A program made the position numbers and the translations under genes. From assembly GCA_035528895.1 (NCBI GenBank), contig DATKXS010000151.1, positions 4,968 through 68,967 of the forward strand: a stretch of DNA of 64,000 bases. Direction: 5' to 3'. This document shows positions 52,585-61,774 of this stretch, one piece after another. This DNA is from UBA8522 sp035528895 (GTDB lineage Bacteria > Acidobacteriota > Aminicenantia > Aminicenantales > UBA8522). Under the pieces are notes generated by a model. It was given only the letters and a program-made list of their open reading frames with translations, was not told where the DNA came from and made no database searches. Numbering within the stretch: position 1 is the first letter of the stretch; every line of letters starts with the position of its first letter.

Positions 52585-53142
52585 ATGAAAAAAAACTTTT
52601 TTCGTTCGGCCTTCTGCGGTGTCCTTTTCCTGGCCTTCCTTTCCGCTCCAGCGAGGGCGCAGTTCTACCTTGGCATCCGGGGCGGCCTCTCCAACCAGAA
52701 TGCGCGAGCGGATCAACTCAAATTCGATAAAAACTCGGCCTTCCTCTACGGAGCCCAGGTCGGGATCAAGTTTCTTGGGCTGGCCGTGGAAGGGCAGTTT
52801 TATCGTGCCGATCACAATCTCCTGGCTGAGACTGAAGCGATGGTTAAGGTCGAGCAGGAGATGGATTATTATTATCTCGGCATCAGTGGCAAACTTGGGA
52901 TCCCCCTGGCGATCGTCTATCCCTATGTCACGGTCGGCTACGGAACCTATTCCGTGGACCTGAAGGGCCTCGGCAAGAAATCGGACCGCGCCTTCAACGT
53001 CGGCGCCGGCGCCGAGGTGAAACTGGGCAAGGTCGGGATTTTCGGCGAGCTCCGGTATACCGACTTTGGCCTGGACATCAAGGACATAGCCTGGGACTTC
53101 GGCGGAGTGGACCTCCATTTCGGCCTGAACATCCACTTCTGA
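52585..53142 (+). CDS. Small outer-membrane beta-barrel protein
   Basis: A 185-residue protein from ATG 52585 (GGAGGAAAC upstream) with a signal peptide cleaved after APARA. The mature part has alternating amphipathic strands with aromatic ends and finishes in HFGLNIHF, the terminal Phe recognised by the BAM machinery. This fits an eight-stranded OmpA/OmpX-like barrel. No specific function can be given. Confidence 0.75.
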   Translation: MKKNFFRSAFCGVLFLAFLSAPARAQFYLGIRGGLSNQNARADQLKFDKNSAFLYGAQVGIKFLGLAVEGQFYRADHNLLAETEAMVKVEQEMDYYYLGISGKLGIPLAIVYPYVTVGYGTYSVDLKGLGKKSDRAFNVGAGAEVKLGKVGIFGELRYTDFGLDIKDIAWDFGGVDLHFGLNIHF

Positions 53143-53153
53143 CCCACCGGGAA

Positions 53154-53879
53154 TTGAAGGTCCGGCTCAATAAATACCTCTCCGAGGCCGGAGTGGCCTC
53201 GCGCCGCGAGGCCGACCGTTGGATTCTTGAAGGCCGCATCTCGGTCAACCGCAAGATCGTCGACGAGCTCGGCGTCAAGGTGGATGAAGATCAGGATGTC
53301 GTCCAGGTCGACGGCAAAACTGTTAGGAAGGAGAGCCGGTTTCTGTATGTTCTGCTGAATAAGCCCGCCGGCTATCTGGTCACCCTCAAGGACCCTTTTC
53401 ATCGTCCCACGGTCAGGGACCTGATACCAACCTCACTGGGGAGGGTCTTCCCCGTGGGGCGTCTGGATTTCGAGAGTGAGGGAGCCCTGCTCCTGACCAA
53501 CGACGGCGAACTGGCCTACCGGCTGACCCACCCCCGCTTCGAGGTCCGCAAGGTCTATGTCGCGAAGGTTCGCGGAGAGCCGGACGAAAAGGCCCTCCGC
53601 CGGCTGGGAAGGGGCGTTTTGCTGGAGGGAAAAAGGACCGCTCCGGCCAAAGCGGCTCTTCTCACAGCCCACCCGAAATCGAGCCGGCTCCGGATCGAGC
53701 TCTCTGAAGGCCGCAAAAGAGAGGTCCGGGAGATGTGTCGGGCCGTCGGCCATCCTGTCTTGGAGCTCCGTCGGATCGAGTTTGCCGGCCTGGGGTTGAA
53801 ACCCCTGAAACGGGGCCAGTGGAGGCATCTCGAACTCCGGGAGGTTCGCCGGCTCAAGAGGCTGGTCGACCTCGCTTGA
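53154..53879 (+). CDS. RsuA/RluB-family pseudouridine synthase
   Basis: A 241-residue enzyme from a TTG start at 53154, where the conserved sequence begins. An S4 RNA-binding domain (residues 2-60, RLNKYLSEAGVASRREAD) precedes the catalytic domain with the active-site Asp in VGRLDFESEGALLLTNDG. It converts a uridine in 16S or 23S rRNA to pseudouridine; RluB-like 23S specificity is likely but not certain. Convergent with the Lon-like gene, one base apart. Confidence 0.9.
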   Translation: MKVRLNKYLSEAGVASRREADRWILEGRISVNRKIVDELGVKVDEDQDVVQVDGKTVRKESRFLYVLLNKPAGYLVTLKDPFHRPTVRDLIPTSLGRVFPVGRLDFESEGALLLTNDGELAYRLTHPRFEVRKVYVAKVRGEPDEKALRRLGRGVLLEGKRTAPAKAALLTAHPKSSRLRIELSEGRKREVREMCRAVGHPVLELRRIEFAGLGLKPLKRGQWRHLELREVRRLKRLVDLA

Positions 53880-53880
53880 A

Positions 53881-56316
53881 TCACTTTTCCCTGTCCGCCG
53901 GACCGGCGAATGTCTTCCAGGAGGCGGCCAGCCGCTCGAACTCCTGGGCGACGAGGAAATTCACCGTGCCCTCGTCGAAGGAACCGTCCTCCCTTATCGT
54001 GCCGGCCTCGACCCCGGTCAGGATCTCCATCCCCTCATCGACACTCTTGATCGGATAGATGTGAAATTGGCCGGCGGCAACGGCCTCGATCAGGTCCTGG
54101 CGGAGCATCAGGTTCTGGACGTTCTGATGGGGGATGATGACGCCCTGGGTGCCGGTCAGCCCCTTGGCCCGGCAGACGTCGAAGAAGCCCTCGATCTTTT
54201 CGTTCACTCCTCCGATGGGCTGGATCTCACCCTTCTGGTTGATGGACCCGGTGACGGCGATGTCCTGGCGGAGAGGCAGCTTGGAGAGACTGGAAAGGAT
54301 GGCATAGACTTCGGTCGAAGAAGCGCTGTCCCCGTCGATTCCTGAATAAGACTGTTCGAAAGCGATGCTGGCGGAGAGGGAGAAAGGCGTTCTCTGGGCG
54401 TACTTGCCCCTCAAATAGCCGCCCAGGATGAGGACCCCCTTGTTGTGGGTGGGCCCGCTCAGGTCGGCCTCCCGCTCGATGTTGATGACGCCGGCTCGGC
54501 CGACGGCCGTCTTGGCCGTGATGCGGATGGGCTTGCCGAAGGCGAATTGTCCCATGTCGTAGACCGACAGGCCGTTCACCTGGCCGACCTCCCGACCCTG
54601 GGTGTCGATCAGGATCGTCCCTTCCTCGATCATCTCCTGGATCTTGTCCTCGACCAGGCTAACGCGCTCGAAACGTTCCCGAACGGCCTTCTCCACGTGC
54701 TCCCGGCCGATGATCTTCTTCTGATCCATTTTCGCCCAGTAGTTGGCCTCACGGGTCACGTCGGCCAGGACGTGAAACCTCGTTGATACCTTTTTTTGCC
54801 GTCCGGCGATCCGCGTGCCGTACTCGATGATCGCCGCGATCCCGCCCTTGTCCACAGGGAAGAGACCGTCCTCCGTGCAGATCTTTTTGATGAAGCGGGC
54901 GTAATCCCGGATCGTCCGCTCGTCCTTGTTCGTCTCGGAATCGAACTCGGCCTTGATCTTGAAAATCTTTTTGAAATCCTCGTCCAGGAAATACAGCAGG
55001 CTGTAAACAGAGGTATCCCCGATCATGACCACCTTGACATCGCATTTGATGGGCTGGGGCTTGAGCCGGCTCGTGGATATCAGGTAGAAAGCAAGGTAGT
55101 TCTGGATCTCGAAGATTTGGTAGCGAAGGGTTCTCTTGAGAGTGGGCCAGACGCCCGGCTCGATCAGGGCGTCCAGGGCATTGATGACCAGGTAGCCGCC
55201 GTTGGCCTTCAGAAAGGAGCCCGCCTTGATCTTGGTGAAATCCGTCTGCCAGGCGCCCATTCGGGTGACCGCGGACTCGATCGTCCCGAACAGGTTGACG
55301 TAGTTGGGATTCGTCTCCATGACGACGGGTGCCCTCTTGACCTCCGAGTTGTCGACCAGCAGGTTCACCCTGTACTCCAGGAAAGCATCGGGGAGCTCCC
55401 TAGTCCTATCCTCTCTTTCGTCCTTCTTCTGGGTCTTGAAAAGGTCGATGTTGTTGATCAGGTTCTCCTCGACGAGGTTGAGGTAATCGGCGATCTGGAC
55501 CTGGGTAAACCTTTCCCGCAGACCGGCGATGCCGCCTCTGATGATGGGCGTGATGGCCTCGGCATCCCAGTTCTTGAGCTCCGTACGCGTCTCTTCATCG
55601 ATCTCCTGCAGGCTTTCGAATATCCCCTCCAGCTCGGAGGTCAGCCGCTCGTACTTTTTCTTGAGGTCGTCCAGGTCCTTCTGCTCGAATTTCTTCTCCT
55701 TGACCATCGTCTCGAGCTCGCGGAAGGATACGCTCCGGTCCTCGATCACCGGGACGAGGTCGGGCTTGATGAACAAGCCCATCTGGACCTGGACCACCGA
55801 GAATCCCTGCTGCGCCGCCCTTTCCTCGAAACTCTGGAGGATCTCCTTTTGCTTCTTCTGCCGGCTATCGGTGATGATTTCCTTTCTCTCCGTGTAGTAC
55901 TTGCTCTTGAGCAGCATGGGGATATTGACCTTGAGCATGTCGATGAGGGCGGCCATGCCGTCCTTGAAAAGACGTCCTTGTCCGGAAGGAAGAATGATCA
56001 GAGTGGGCTCATCGGGGTTCTTGAAATTGTTGACGTAGAGGATGTCATCGGGCGTTTTTTCTTCCTTTTCCAGCCTCTCCAGGAGCTGCTTGATCGTCGT
56101 CGTCCGGCCGGTGCCCACCAAGCCGGTGATAAAGATGTTGTAGCCGAGACTCTTGATATCGAGACCGGTCAGGATGGCCTTGAGGGCCCGGTCCTGGCCG
56201 ATGATCTCATCGCAGGGCTTGCATTCATCGGTCGAGGCGAAGGGGATGGCCTCAGGCTCCAGATGCCAGCGAAGCTTCTCGGGAGGAAGTTCTTCGAACA
56301 CTGCCTTTTCTCTCAT
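53881..56316 (-). CDS. Lon-like ATP-dependent protease (LonB/AAA_32 type)
   Basis: An 811-residue protein from ATG 56316, with AAGGAG seven bases upstream; longer in-frame readings enter the inverted repeat and are rejected. An AAA region begins near residue 40 with the P-loop GLVGTGRTTT and is interrupted by a long coiled coil (about 150-280). The C-terminal S16 protease domain carries the catalytic Ser (GIDGDSAS) and Lys (GGVNEKIEG). This fits the LonB-like family of bacteria. It has no Lon N-terminal substrate domain. Confidence 0.9.
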   Translation of the reverse strand: MREKAVFEELPPEKLRWHLEPEAIPFASTDECKPCDEIIGQDRALKAILTGLDIKSLGYNIFITGLVGTGRTTTIKQLLERLEKEEKTPDDILYVNNFKNPDEPTLIILPSGQGRLFKDGMAALIDMLKVNIPMLLKSKYYTERKEIITDSRQKKQKEILQSFEERAAQQGFSVVQVQMGLFIKPDLVPVIEDRSVSFRELETMVKEKKFEQKDLDDLKKKYERLTSELEGIFESLQEIDEETRTELKNWDAEAITPIIRGGIAGLRERFTQVQIADYLNLVEENLINNIDLFKTQKKDEREDRTRELPDAFLEYRVNLLVDNSEVKRAPVVMETNPNYVNLFGTIESAVTRMGAWQTDFTKIKAGSFLKANGGYLVINALDALIEPGVWPTLKRTLRYQIFEIQNYLAFYLISTSRLKPQPIKCDVKVVMIGDTSVYSLLYFLDEDFKKIFKIKAEFDSETNKDERTIRDYARFIKKICTEDGLFPVDKGGIAAIIEYGTRIAGRQKKVSTRFHVLADVTREANYWAKMDQKKIIGREHVEKAVRERFERVSLVEDKIQEMIEEGTILIDTQGREVGQVNGLSVYDMGQFAFGKPIRITAKTAVGRAGVINIEREADLSGPTHNKGVLILGGYLRGKYAQRTPFSLSASIAFEQSYSGIDGDSASSTEVYAILSSLSKLPLRQDIAVTGSINQKGEIQPIGGVNEKIEGFFDVCRAKGLTGTQGVIIPHQNVQNLMLRQDLIEAVAAGQFHIYPIKSVDEGMEILTGVEAGTIREDGSFDEGTVNFLVAQEFERLAASWKTFAGPADREK

Positions 56317-56403
56317 CCGCAGACTCCTTGTCGGTCGTGGCCGGACGATCGTTTTCCCTACATACCACAAAATCGTTGAGGAGACAATCCTTCTGAGCCT
56401 TCG

Positions 56404-56481
56404 GGGGACGTTCCCCAAAGAGACACCCTTCGGCAGCATGCCCTTTTACTAACCAAGGGTGTCCCTTTGGGGAACGTCCCC
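56404..56481. repeat. Long inverted repeat, REP/MITE-like
   Basis: Two 27-base arms (56404-56430 and 56455-56481) are complementary with one mismatch and are separated by 24 bases. Each arm contains the smaller near-palindrome GGGGACGTTCCCC / GGGGAACGTCCCC and a GGGTGTCCC block. The repeat sits between the divergent Lon-like and crotonase genes. The core resembles palindromes I associate with IS200/REP-type (Y1) transposases, but no such gene is in the window. Confidence 0.8.
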
Positions 56482-56547
56482 TAAAAAGATGATGAAAAAA
56501 ACTTCCTGATTTGCTAGAATAGGGGAAAATCCGTGAGGGAGCAAACG

Positions 56548-57330
56548 ATGAATTTTAAGAACCTGTTGACCAGGAAAAGCGACGGGATCGGTTGGATCAC
56601 GATCAACCGTCCCGACAAGCTCAACGCTATGAATATCGAGACCATCGAGGAGCTCAGGACCGCTTTCCGGGAGTTCGGCGACGATCCCGAGGTCAAGGCG
56701 GTCATTTTTACAGGGGCGGGGGAGAAGGCCTTCATAGCGGGCGCCGACATCAGCGAGTTCATCCACCTCGATGCCGAGAAGGGCCGGGAGTACGCCCGCC
56801 GCGGCCAGGAGTTGACCAAGACGATCGAGGATTTTCCCAAGCCGGTGATCGCGGCGATCAACGGCTACGCTCTCGGCGGCGGCACCGAGTTCGCCCTCGC
56901 CTGTCACATCCGGCTGGCTTCCGAGAATGCCAAGCTGGGGCAACCCGAGGTCAAGCTGGGAATCATCCCCGGATACGGAGGGACCCAGCGGCTGGCCCGG
57001 CTGGTCGGGAAAGGCAAGGCCATGGAGATGATCCTTTCCGGACGCATTATCGAGGCCGGCGAAGCCTGCGAGATCGGACTCGTCAACAAAGTCGTTCCGG
57101 CGGCGGAGCTCTTGTCCGCGGCGGAAGCCATGGCCAAAGAAATAATCAGGAATGCCCCCCTTGCCTTGGCCTATTCCATCGAAGCGATCAACCACGGGCT
57201 GGACAGGACTCTGGCAGAGGGGCTGGAGCTCGAGGCCGAAATCTTCGGCCGCTCCTGCGCGACCGAGGACTTTCGCGAGGGAGCCAAGGCCTTTATCGAA
57301 AAAAGGAAACCGGATTTTCGCGGTCGATGA
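56548..57330 (+). CDS. Enoyl-CoA hydratase/crotonase-family protein
   Basis: A 260-residue crotonase-fold protein from ATG 56548 (GGGAG upstream). The oxyanion-hole segments are AFIAGADISEF and NGYALGGGTEFALAC, and the two catalytic Glu candidates lie in GGTEFA and QPEVKLGIIPGYGG. This set matches a true enoyl-CoA hydratase (crotonyl-CoA type), used in beta-oxidation or butyrate metabolism. No acyl-CoA dehydrogenase or thiolase gene is adjacent; it precedes ribH by 12 bases. Confidence 0.92.
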   Translation: MNFKNLLTRKSDGIGWITINRPDKLNAMNIETIEELRTAFREFGDDPEVKAVIFTGAGEKAFIAGADISEFIHLDAEKGREYARRGQELTKTIEDFPKPVIAAINGYALGGGTEFALACHIRLASENAKLGQPEVKLGIIPGYGGTQRLARLVGKGKAMEMILSGRIIEAGEACEIGLVNKVVPAAELLSAAEAMAKEIIRNAPLALAYSIEAINHGLDRTLAEGLELEAEIFGRSCATEDFREGAKAFIEKRKPDFRGR

Positions 57331-57342
57331 AAGAGGTGTGAT

Positions 57343-57813
57343 ATGGAGACATACCAGGGTAAACTGCAGGCCAAAGGGTTCAAAATCGGCATCGTGGTCA
57401 GCCGCTTCAACAATTTCGTTTCCGAACGGCTCCTCGAGGGAGCTTTGGACGCCCTGACCAAGCTGGGCGCAGCCGAGACGGACATCACCGTTTTCAAGGT
57501 TCCGGGCTCGTTCGAGGTCCCTTTCCTGGTGAAGAAGCTGGCCCGGTCGAAAAAGGTGGACGGCATCATCTGCCTGGGCGCGCTCATCCGGGGCGATACC
57601 CCTCATTTCGATTACTTGAGCGCCGAGGTGACCAAGGGGATCGCCCAGATCGCCATGGACGAGGGGATCCCCTGCTCTTTCGGTATCCTGACGGTCGAGA
57701 CGATCGAGCAGGGCATCGAGCGGGCCGGCGCAAAATCCGGCAACAAGGGGTGGGACGCCGCTCTTTCCGTCGTCGAGATGCTGAACCTGGTCAAGACCGC
57801 CAAGCTGGGCTGA
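57343..57813 (+). CDS. ribH: 6,7-dimethyl-8-ribityllumazine synthase
   Basis: A 156-residue lumazine synthase. Typical segments: IVVSRFNNFVSERLLEGA, VPGSFEVPF, CLGALIRGDTPHFDY (with the catalytic His) and GILTVETIEQ. It makes the direct precursor of riboflavin. The ribH-nusB order seen here is very common in bacteria. Confidence 0.96.
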   Translation: METYQGKLQAKGFKIGIVVSRFNNFVSERLLEGALDALTKLGAAETDITVFKVPGSFEVPFLVKKLARSKKVDGIICLGALIRGDTPHFDYLSAEVTKGIAQIAMDEGIPCSFGILTVETIEQGIERAGAKSGNKGWDAALSVVEMLNLVKTAKLG

Positions 57814-57825
57814 GGCTCGTGTCCC

Positions 57826-58281
57826 ATGGGCCAGAGACGGAAAGCCCGGGAAAGCGCTCTCCAGATCCTCTACCAGCTGGAGTTCGATGAGACCGGGGCC
57901 CGGAAGGCGGTCGATTCCTTCTGGAGGAAGAAGAAGGCGCCGGCCGAGACAAAGGACTACTGCCGCTGGCTGGTCGAAGGGATCCTGGCCGATCGGGGCG
58001 AGATCGACGAAGCCATCCAGTCCATTTCCGAACACTGGCGCATCGCCCGCATGGCGCTCGTCGACCGGAACATCCTGCGTTTGGCGGCCTTTGAGCTTCT
58101 CCGCGCCGACCCCATCGCTCCGGCGATCGTCATCAACGAGGCCATTGAGATCGCCAAAAAATACAGCGGCCCGGAGGCGGCCACCTTTGTCAACGGGATC
58201 CTGGATGCCCTGAGAAAGAAGATTCAAGCTGGAGCCAAGCCCGAGCGCGAGGTCAAACATGTCCGAAAAGACAGACAATAA
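57826..58281 (+). CDS. nusB: Transcription antitermination factor NusB
   Basis: A 151-residue all-helical protein with the NusB signatures RRKARESALQILYQ at the N-terminus, DRNILRLAAFELL in the middle, and AIVINEAIEIAKKY and FVNGILDAL near the C-terminus. It binds boxA RNA with NusE in rRNA antitermination. Its last 23 bases overlap the start of lysS. Confidence 0.95.
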   Translation: MGQRRKARESALQILYQLEFDETGARKAVDSFWRKKKAPAETKDYCRWLVEGILADRGEIDEAIQSISEHWRIARMALVDRNILRLAAFELLRADPIAPAIVINEAIEIAKKYSGPEAATFVNGILDALRKKIQAGAKPEREVKHVRKDRQ

Positions 58282-59779
58282 GGAAAAACCAAGCCCCACC
58301 GAAGAGCCCAAAAAGACTGACCAGGACATCTCCCGGGAAGAAAAGATCGTCAAGCTGGCCGAAGCAGGAGTCGATCTCTTTCCCCACCGGGCGGAGAGAA
58401 CGCACTCCGTGTTCGAGGTCGTCGGGGACTTCGCGGCCTTGAAGCCGGAAGAGCTCGAGAAGAAGAAGGTCGAGGTCGTCGTCCCGGGCCGGATCCTGTC
58501 GATCCGCAAGATGGGCCGGGCGACCTTCGCCACGGTCTCCGATAGCCGGGCCAAGCTCCAGATCTATCTCCGGGAGGACCGCATCGGCGAGAAGGCCTAC
58601 AGGCTTTGGCAGCTTCTGGACATCGGCGACTTCGTCAACATCCGGGGAACCCTCTTCAAGACCAGGACCGGGGAGTTGACCGTCCTGGTTCAGGCCTACA
58701 CGTTGCTGGCCAAATGTCTGCACCCATTGCCGGAGAAATGGCATGGCCTCCAGGACGTTGAATTGCGCTACCGCCGCCGGTATCTGGACCTCATCATGAA
58801 CCCGGAGGTCGGCGAAGTCTTCCGGCTGCGCAGCCGGATGATCGCCGAGATCCGCCGGTTCTTCGACAGCCGTGGCTATATAGAGGTCGAAACGCCGATG
58901 ATGCAGCCTATCCCGGGGGGGGCGTTGGCCCGGCCGTTCAAGACGTTCCACAACGCCCTTGGGATCGACCTCTATCTGCGGATCGCGCCCGAACTCTACC
59001 TGAAGCGCCTCACCGTGGGCGGGATGGAGAAAGTCTACGAGATCAACCGGAATTTCCGCAACGAAGGCATCTCCTCGGAGCACAACCCGGAATTCACCAT
59101 GCTCGAGTTCTACGAAGCCTACAGTGATTATCATGACATGATGAACCTGACCGAAGAGCTGCTCCATTCCCTCTCCTTGATGCTTCTCAATAAGGAGGAC
59201 TTCCCCTATGGGGACGAGATCATTTCCTTCCGGAAACCGTTCGCCCGCTTGAAGTACAGGGATGCGGTCGTAGCCCATAGCGGCCTGGCGCCCGGCCGAT
59301 TCGAAAGCCCCCAGGAGGTGATCTCTTTCGCCGCCGGCCTGGCCGCAGAAAACCAGCCTCTCTCTCATGCAAAAGCTCTTGATCTCATTTTCGATAAGCT
59401 GGTCAAACCCAGGATCGTCCAGCCGACCTTCGTCACCAACATCCCTAAGGAAATCTCTCCCCTGGCCAAGGCCTCCCGCGACAATCCCGAGGAGACGGAG
59501 CGCTTCGAGCTCATCGTGGCCGGGATGGAGATCGCCAATGCGTTCAGCGAGCTCTCCGACCCTCAGGAGCAGCGGCGGCGCTTCGAGCAGCAGGCCGAGG
59601 AGAAAAAGAAAGGGGATGAGGAATCCCATTGGATCGACCTGGATTACGTCCAGGCTCTCGAGTACGGCCTCCCGCCCACGGGAGGGGAGGGGATCGGGAT
59701 CGACCGCCTGACCATGCTCCTGGCCAACCGGAGATCGATCCGCGAGGTCATCCTTTTTCCGCTGTTGAGACCGAAATAG
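58259..59779 (+). CDS. lysS: Lysyl-tRNA synthetase, class II
   Basis: A 506-residue class II enzyme. An acidic/basic N-terminal extension leads to the OB-fold anticodon domain (VVPGRILSIRKMGRATFATV, residues about 78-180). Motif 2 is FRNEGISSEHNPEFTMLEFYEA and motif 3 is GGEGIGIDRLTMLL. It charges tRNA-Lys, one of which is encoded at 2378. Coupled to nusB by overlap. Confidence 0.97.
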   Translation: MSEKTDNKEKPSPTEEPKKTDQDISREEKIVKLAEAGVDLFPHRAERTHSVFEVVGDFAALKPEELEKKKVEVVVPGRILSIRKMGRATFATVSDSRAKLQIYLREDRIGEKAYRLWQLLDIGDFVNIRGTLFKTRTGELTVLVQAYTLLAKCLHPLPEKWHGLQDVELRYRRRYLDLIMNPEVGEVFRLRSRMIAEIRRFFDSRGYIEVETPMMQPIPGGALARPFKTFHNALGIDLYLRIAPELYLKRLTVGGMEKVYEINRNFRNEGISSEHNPEFTMLEFYEAYSDYHDMMNLTEELLHSLSLMLLNKEDFPYGDEIISFRKPFARLKYRDAVVAHSGLAPGRFESPQEVISFAAGLAAENQPLSHAKALDLIFDKLVKPRIVQPTFVTNIPKEISPLAKASRDNPEETERFELIVAGMEIANAFSELSDPQEQRRRFEQQAEEKKKGDEESHWIDLDYVQALEYGLPPTGGEGIGIDRLTMLLANRRSIREVILFPLLRPK

Positions 59780-59789
59780 CCAGGGTCTG

Positions 59790-61007
59790 ATGAGCTACGA
59801 GTTCTTTATTGCTTCACGCTACCTCAAGGCGAAAAGGAGGCAGGCTTTTGTCTCGGTGATCACCCTCATCTCGACTCTGGGGATTGCCATCGGGGTCATG
59901 GCCCTGGTCATCGCTCTGGCTCTGATTACCGGGTTCCAGGAGGACGTCCAGGACAAGATTCTGGGCGCAACCTCTCATATCATGGTCTCCGATCTGAGCG
60001 GAGAAGGGCTGGCCGGCTACGAAGAGCTGATCGACAAGGTGCGCGGCGTCAAAGGCGTCCGGGTAGTGTCGCCCATCATCTATGACATGGTGCTTATCAG
60101 CGGGCCATACAAGAGCAAGGGAGGGATGCTCAAGGGGGTCGATTTCGAGCTCGATAAGAAAAGTTATAGTTGGCTGGAAAACCTGGATCAGGGTGAACTG
60201 CCCACCGATTCACCGCAGGAGGGCATCCTCCTCGGCCGGGATCTCGCTTTCTCCACCGGCGCGAACATCGGGGACGTGGTCATCGTGCTGACCTCCTCAT
60301 CCCGGCTTTCTCCCCTGGGGCCGATTCCCAAGCAGAAGAAGTTCGTGGTCACCGGTATCTTCTCCACCGGCCTCTACGAATTCGACTCCGCGACGGCCCT
60401 CATCTCGCTGCGCTCGGCTCAGAGATTTTTCAACCTGGAAGGGAGGATTAACCATCTCCAGCTCAAGATCGCCGACATCTTCCGGGCTCCCGAGGTCGCT
60501 GAGGAACTGCGGCATGTTTTGCCGCCGACGACCTACGTGACCACCTGGATGGAGCTCAACCGCTCCCTGTTCTCGGCTCTGAAATTGGAAAAGAACATCA
60601 TGTTCCTAACCATCACCCTGATCGTGATCGTGGCCGCCCTGAACATCATCGCGACACTCATCCTGATGGTCATGGAGAAGACGCGGGACATCGGCATCCT
60701 GTTGGCCATCGGCTCCACCTCCAGGAGCGTCCGAAAGATCTTCTTCCTCCAAGGAGCGATGATCGGAGTCATCGGGACGAGCGCCGGCGTCGTCCTCGGA
60801 CTCCTCTGCTGCTGGTTGGCCAATACCTTCAAGTTGATCAAAGTCCCGGTCGACATCTACCAGATAACCTACGTCCCTTTTCATATCAAACCGACCGATC
60901 TGTTGATCATTATCGGGGTCAGCCTCTCCATCAGTCTCCTCTCGACTCTGTTCCCCTCGCACCGCGCTTCCAAGGTCGACCCCGTAGTGGCTTTGAAATA
61001 TGGATAA
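59790..61007 (+). CDS. lolC: Lipoprotein-releasing ABC permease (LolC/LolE type)
   Basis: A 405-residue permease with an N-terminal helix (SVITLISTLGIAIGVMALVIALALITGF), a periplasmic domain, and three C-terminal helices with the motif EKTRDIGILLAIG. It matches LolC/E, which extracts lipoproteins from the inner membrane. A single gene is present, so it may act as a homodimer (LolF-like). Eight bases overlap lolD. Confidence 0.92.
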   Translation: MSYEFFIASRYLKAKRRQAFVSVITLISTLGIAIGVMALVIALALITGFQEDVQDKILGATSHIMVSDLSGEGLAGYEELIDKVRGVKGVRVVSPIIYDMVLISGPYKSKGGMLKGVDFELDKKSYSWLENLDQGELPTDSPQEGILLGRDLAFSTGANIGDVVIVLTSSSRLSPLGPIPKQKKFVVTGIFSTGLYEFDSATALISLRSAQRFFNLEGRINHLQLKIADIFRAPEVAEELRHVLPPTTYVTTWMELNRSLFSALKLEKNIMFLTITLIVIVAALNIIATLILMVMEKTRDIGILLAIGSTSRSVRKIFFLQGAMIGVIGTSAGVVLGLLCCWLANTFKLIKVPVDIYQITYVPFHIKPTDLLIIIGVSLSISLLSTLFPSHRASKVDPVVALKYG

Positions 61008-61677
61008 TCTAATCGTCGCCGAGAAAGTCGGCAAGACGTACCCTCTGCCCAGGGGTGTGCTCCGGGTGTTCGAGGGACTTGATTTCAGGCTCGAGCAGGG
61101 TGACCTGGTGGCCGTCATGGGGGCATCCGGAGTCGGGAAGACGACCTTCCTCAACCTGCTCGGCGCCCTGGACAGGCCGACCGAGGGGACGATCTATCTG
61201 GAAGGCGAGGATATCCAGGCCAAAGACGATAAGGAGCGGGCCCGCCTGCGCAATGAGAAGATCGGGTTCGTCTTTCAATTCTACCATCTGCTGCCCGAAT
61301 TCACGGCCCTGGAGAACGTCTTTCTTCCGCTTCTGATAAAAGGGACGGACGGGCGCCAGGCCGTTCTCCGGGCCAGGGCGATCCTGAAAGAGGTTTTTCT
61401 CGAAGACAAAACAGAGCAGAAGCCCAGCCGGCTCTCGGGAGGAGAGCAACAGCGCGTGGCCATCGCCCGCGCCCTGGTCAACGAGCCCAGGCTTCTCCTG
61501 GCCGACGAGCCTACCGGCAACCTGGACTGGAGGAGCGGGGAGGCCATTATGGCCTTGATCCAAGACCTGCATGCCAGGAAGGGCCTTTCCTCGATCATCG
61601 TCACCCATAATGAGAAGATCGCCGCCTACTGCCGGAAGGTCTATATGATGGAGGCCGGGCAGTTGAAACGCATTTGA
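61000..61677 (+). CDS. lolD: Lipoprotein-releasing ABC ATPase
   Basis: A 225-residue ATPase. Walker A GASGVGKTTF, Q-loop FQFYHLLPEFTALENV, signature LSGGEQQRVAIARAL, Walker B LLLADEPTGNLD and switch His in VTHNE are all present. The overlap with the LolC/E-type permease identifies the partner. The set is followed by bamA, a frequent association in envelope biogenesis. Confidence 0.95.
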   Translation: MDNLIVAEKVGKTYPLPRGVLRVFEGLDFRLEQGDLVAVMGASGVGKTTFLNLLGALDRPTEGTIYLEGEDIQAKDDKERARLRNEKIGFVFQFYHLLPEFTALENVFLPLLIKGTDGRQAVLRARAILKEVFLEDKTEQKPSRLSGGEQQRVAIARALVNEPRLLLADEPTGNLDWRSGEAIMALIQDLHARKGLSSIIVTHNEKIAAYCRKVYMMEAGQLKRI

Positions 61678-61774
61678 CCCGCCTGTCGTTATAAAAATTT
61701 GGAAAGGCCGGGAAGCCGACCCCTCTCCGCTGGAGCTTGGAAAAATCGCGACGATATGGTATAAGGATAAGGAA

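Noticed and set aside
56317..56439. N-terminal extension of the Lon-like protease into the inverted repeat
   Set aside because: The extra 41 residues are encoded by the repeat arm and show no similarity to the family; ATG 56316 has a good ribosome site.
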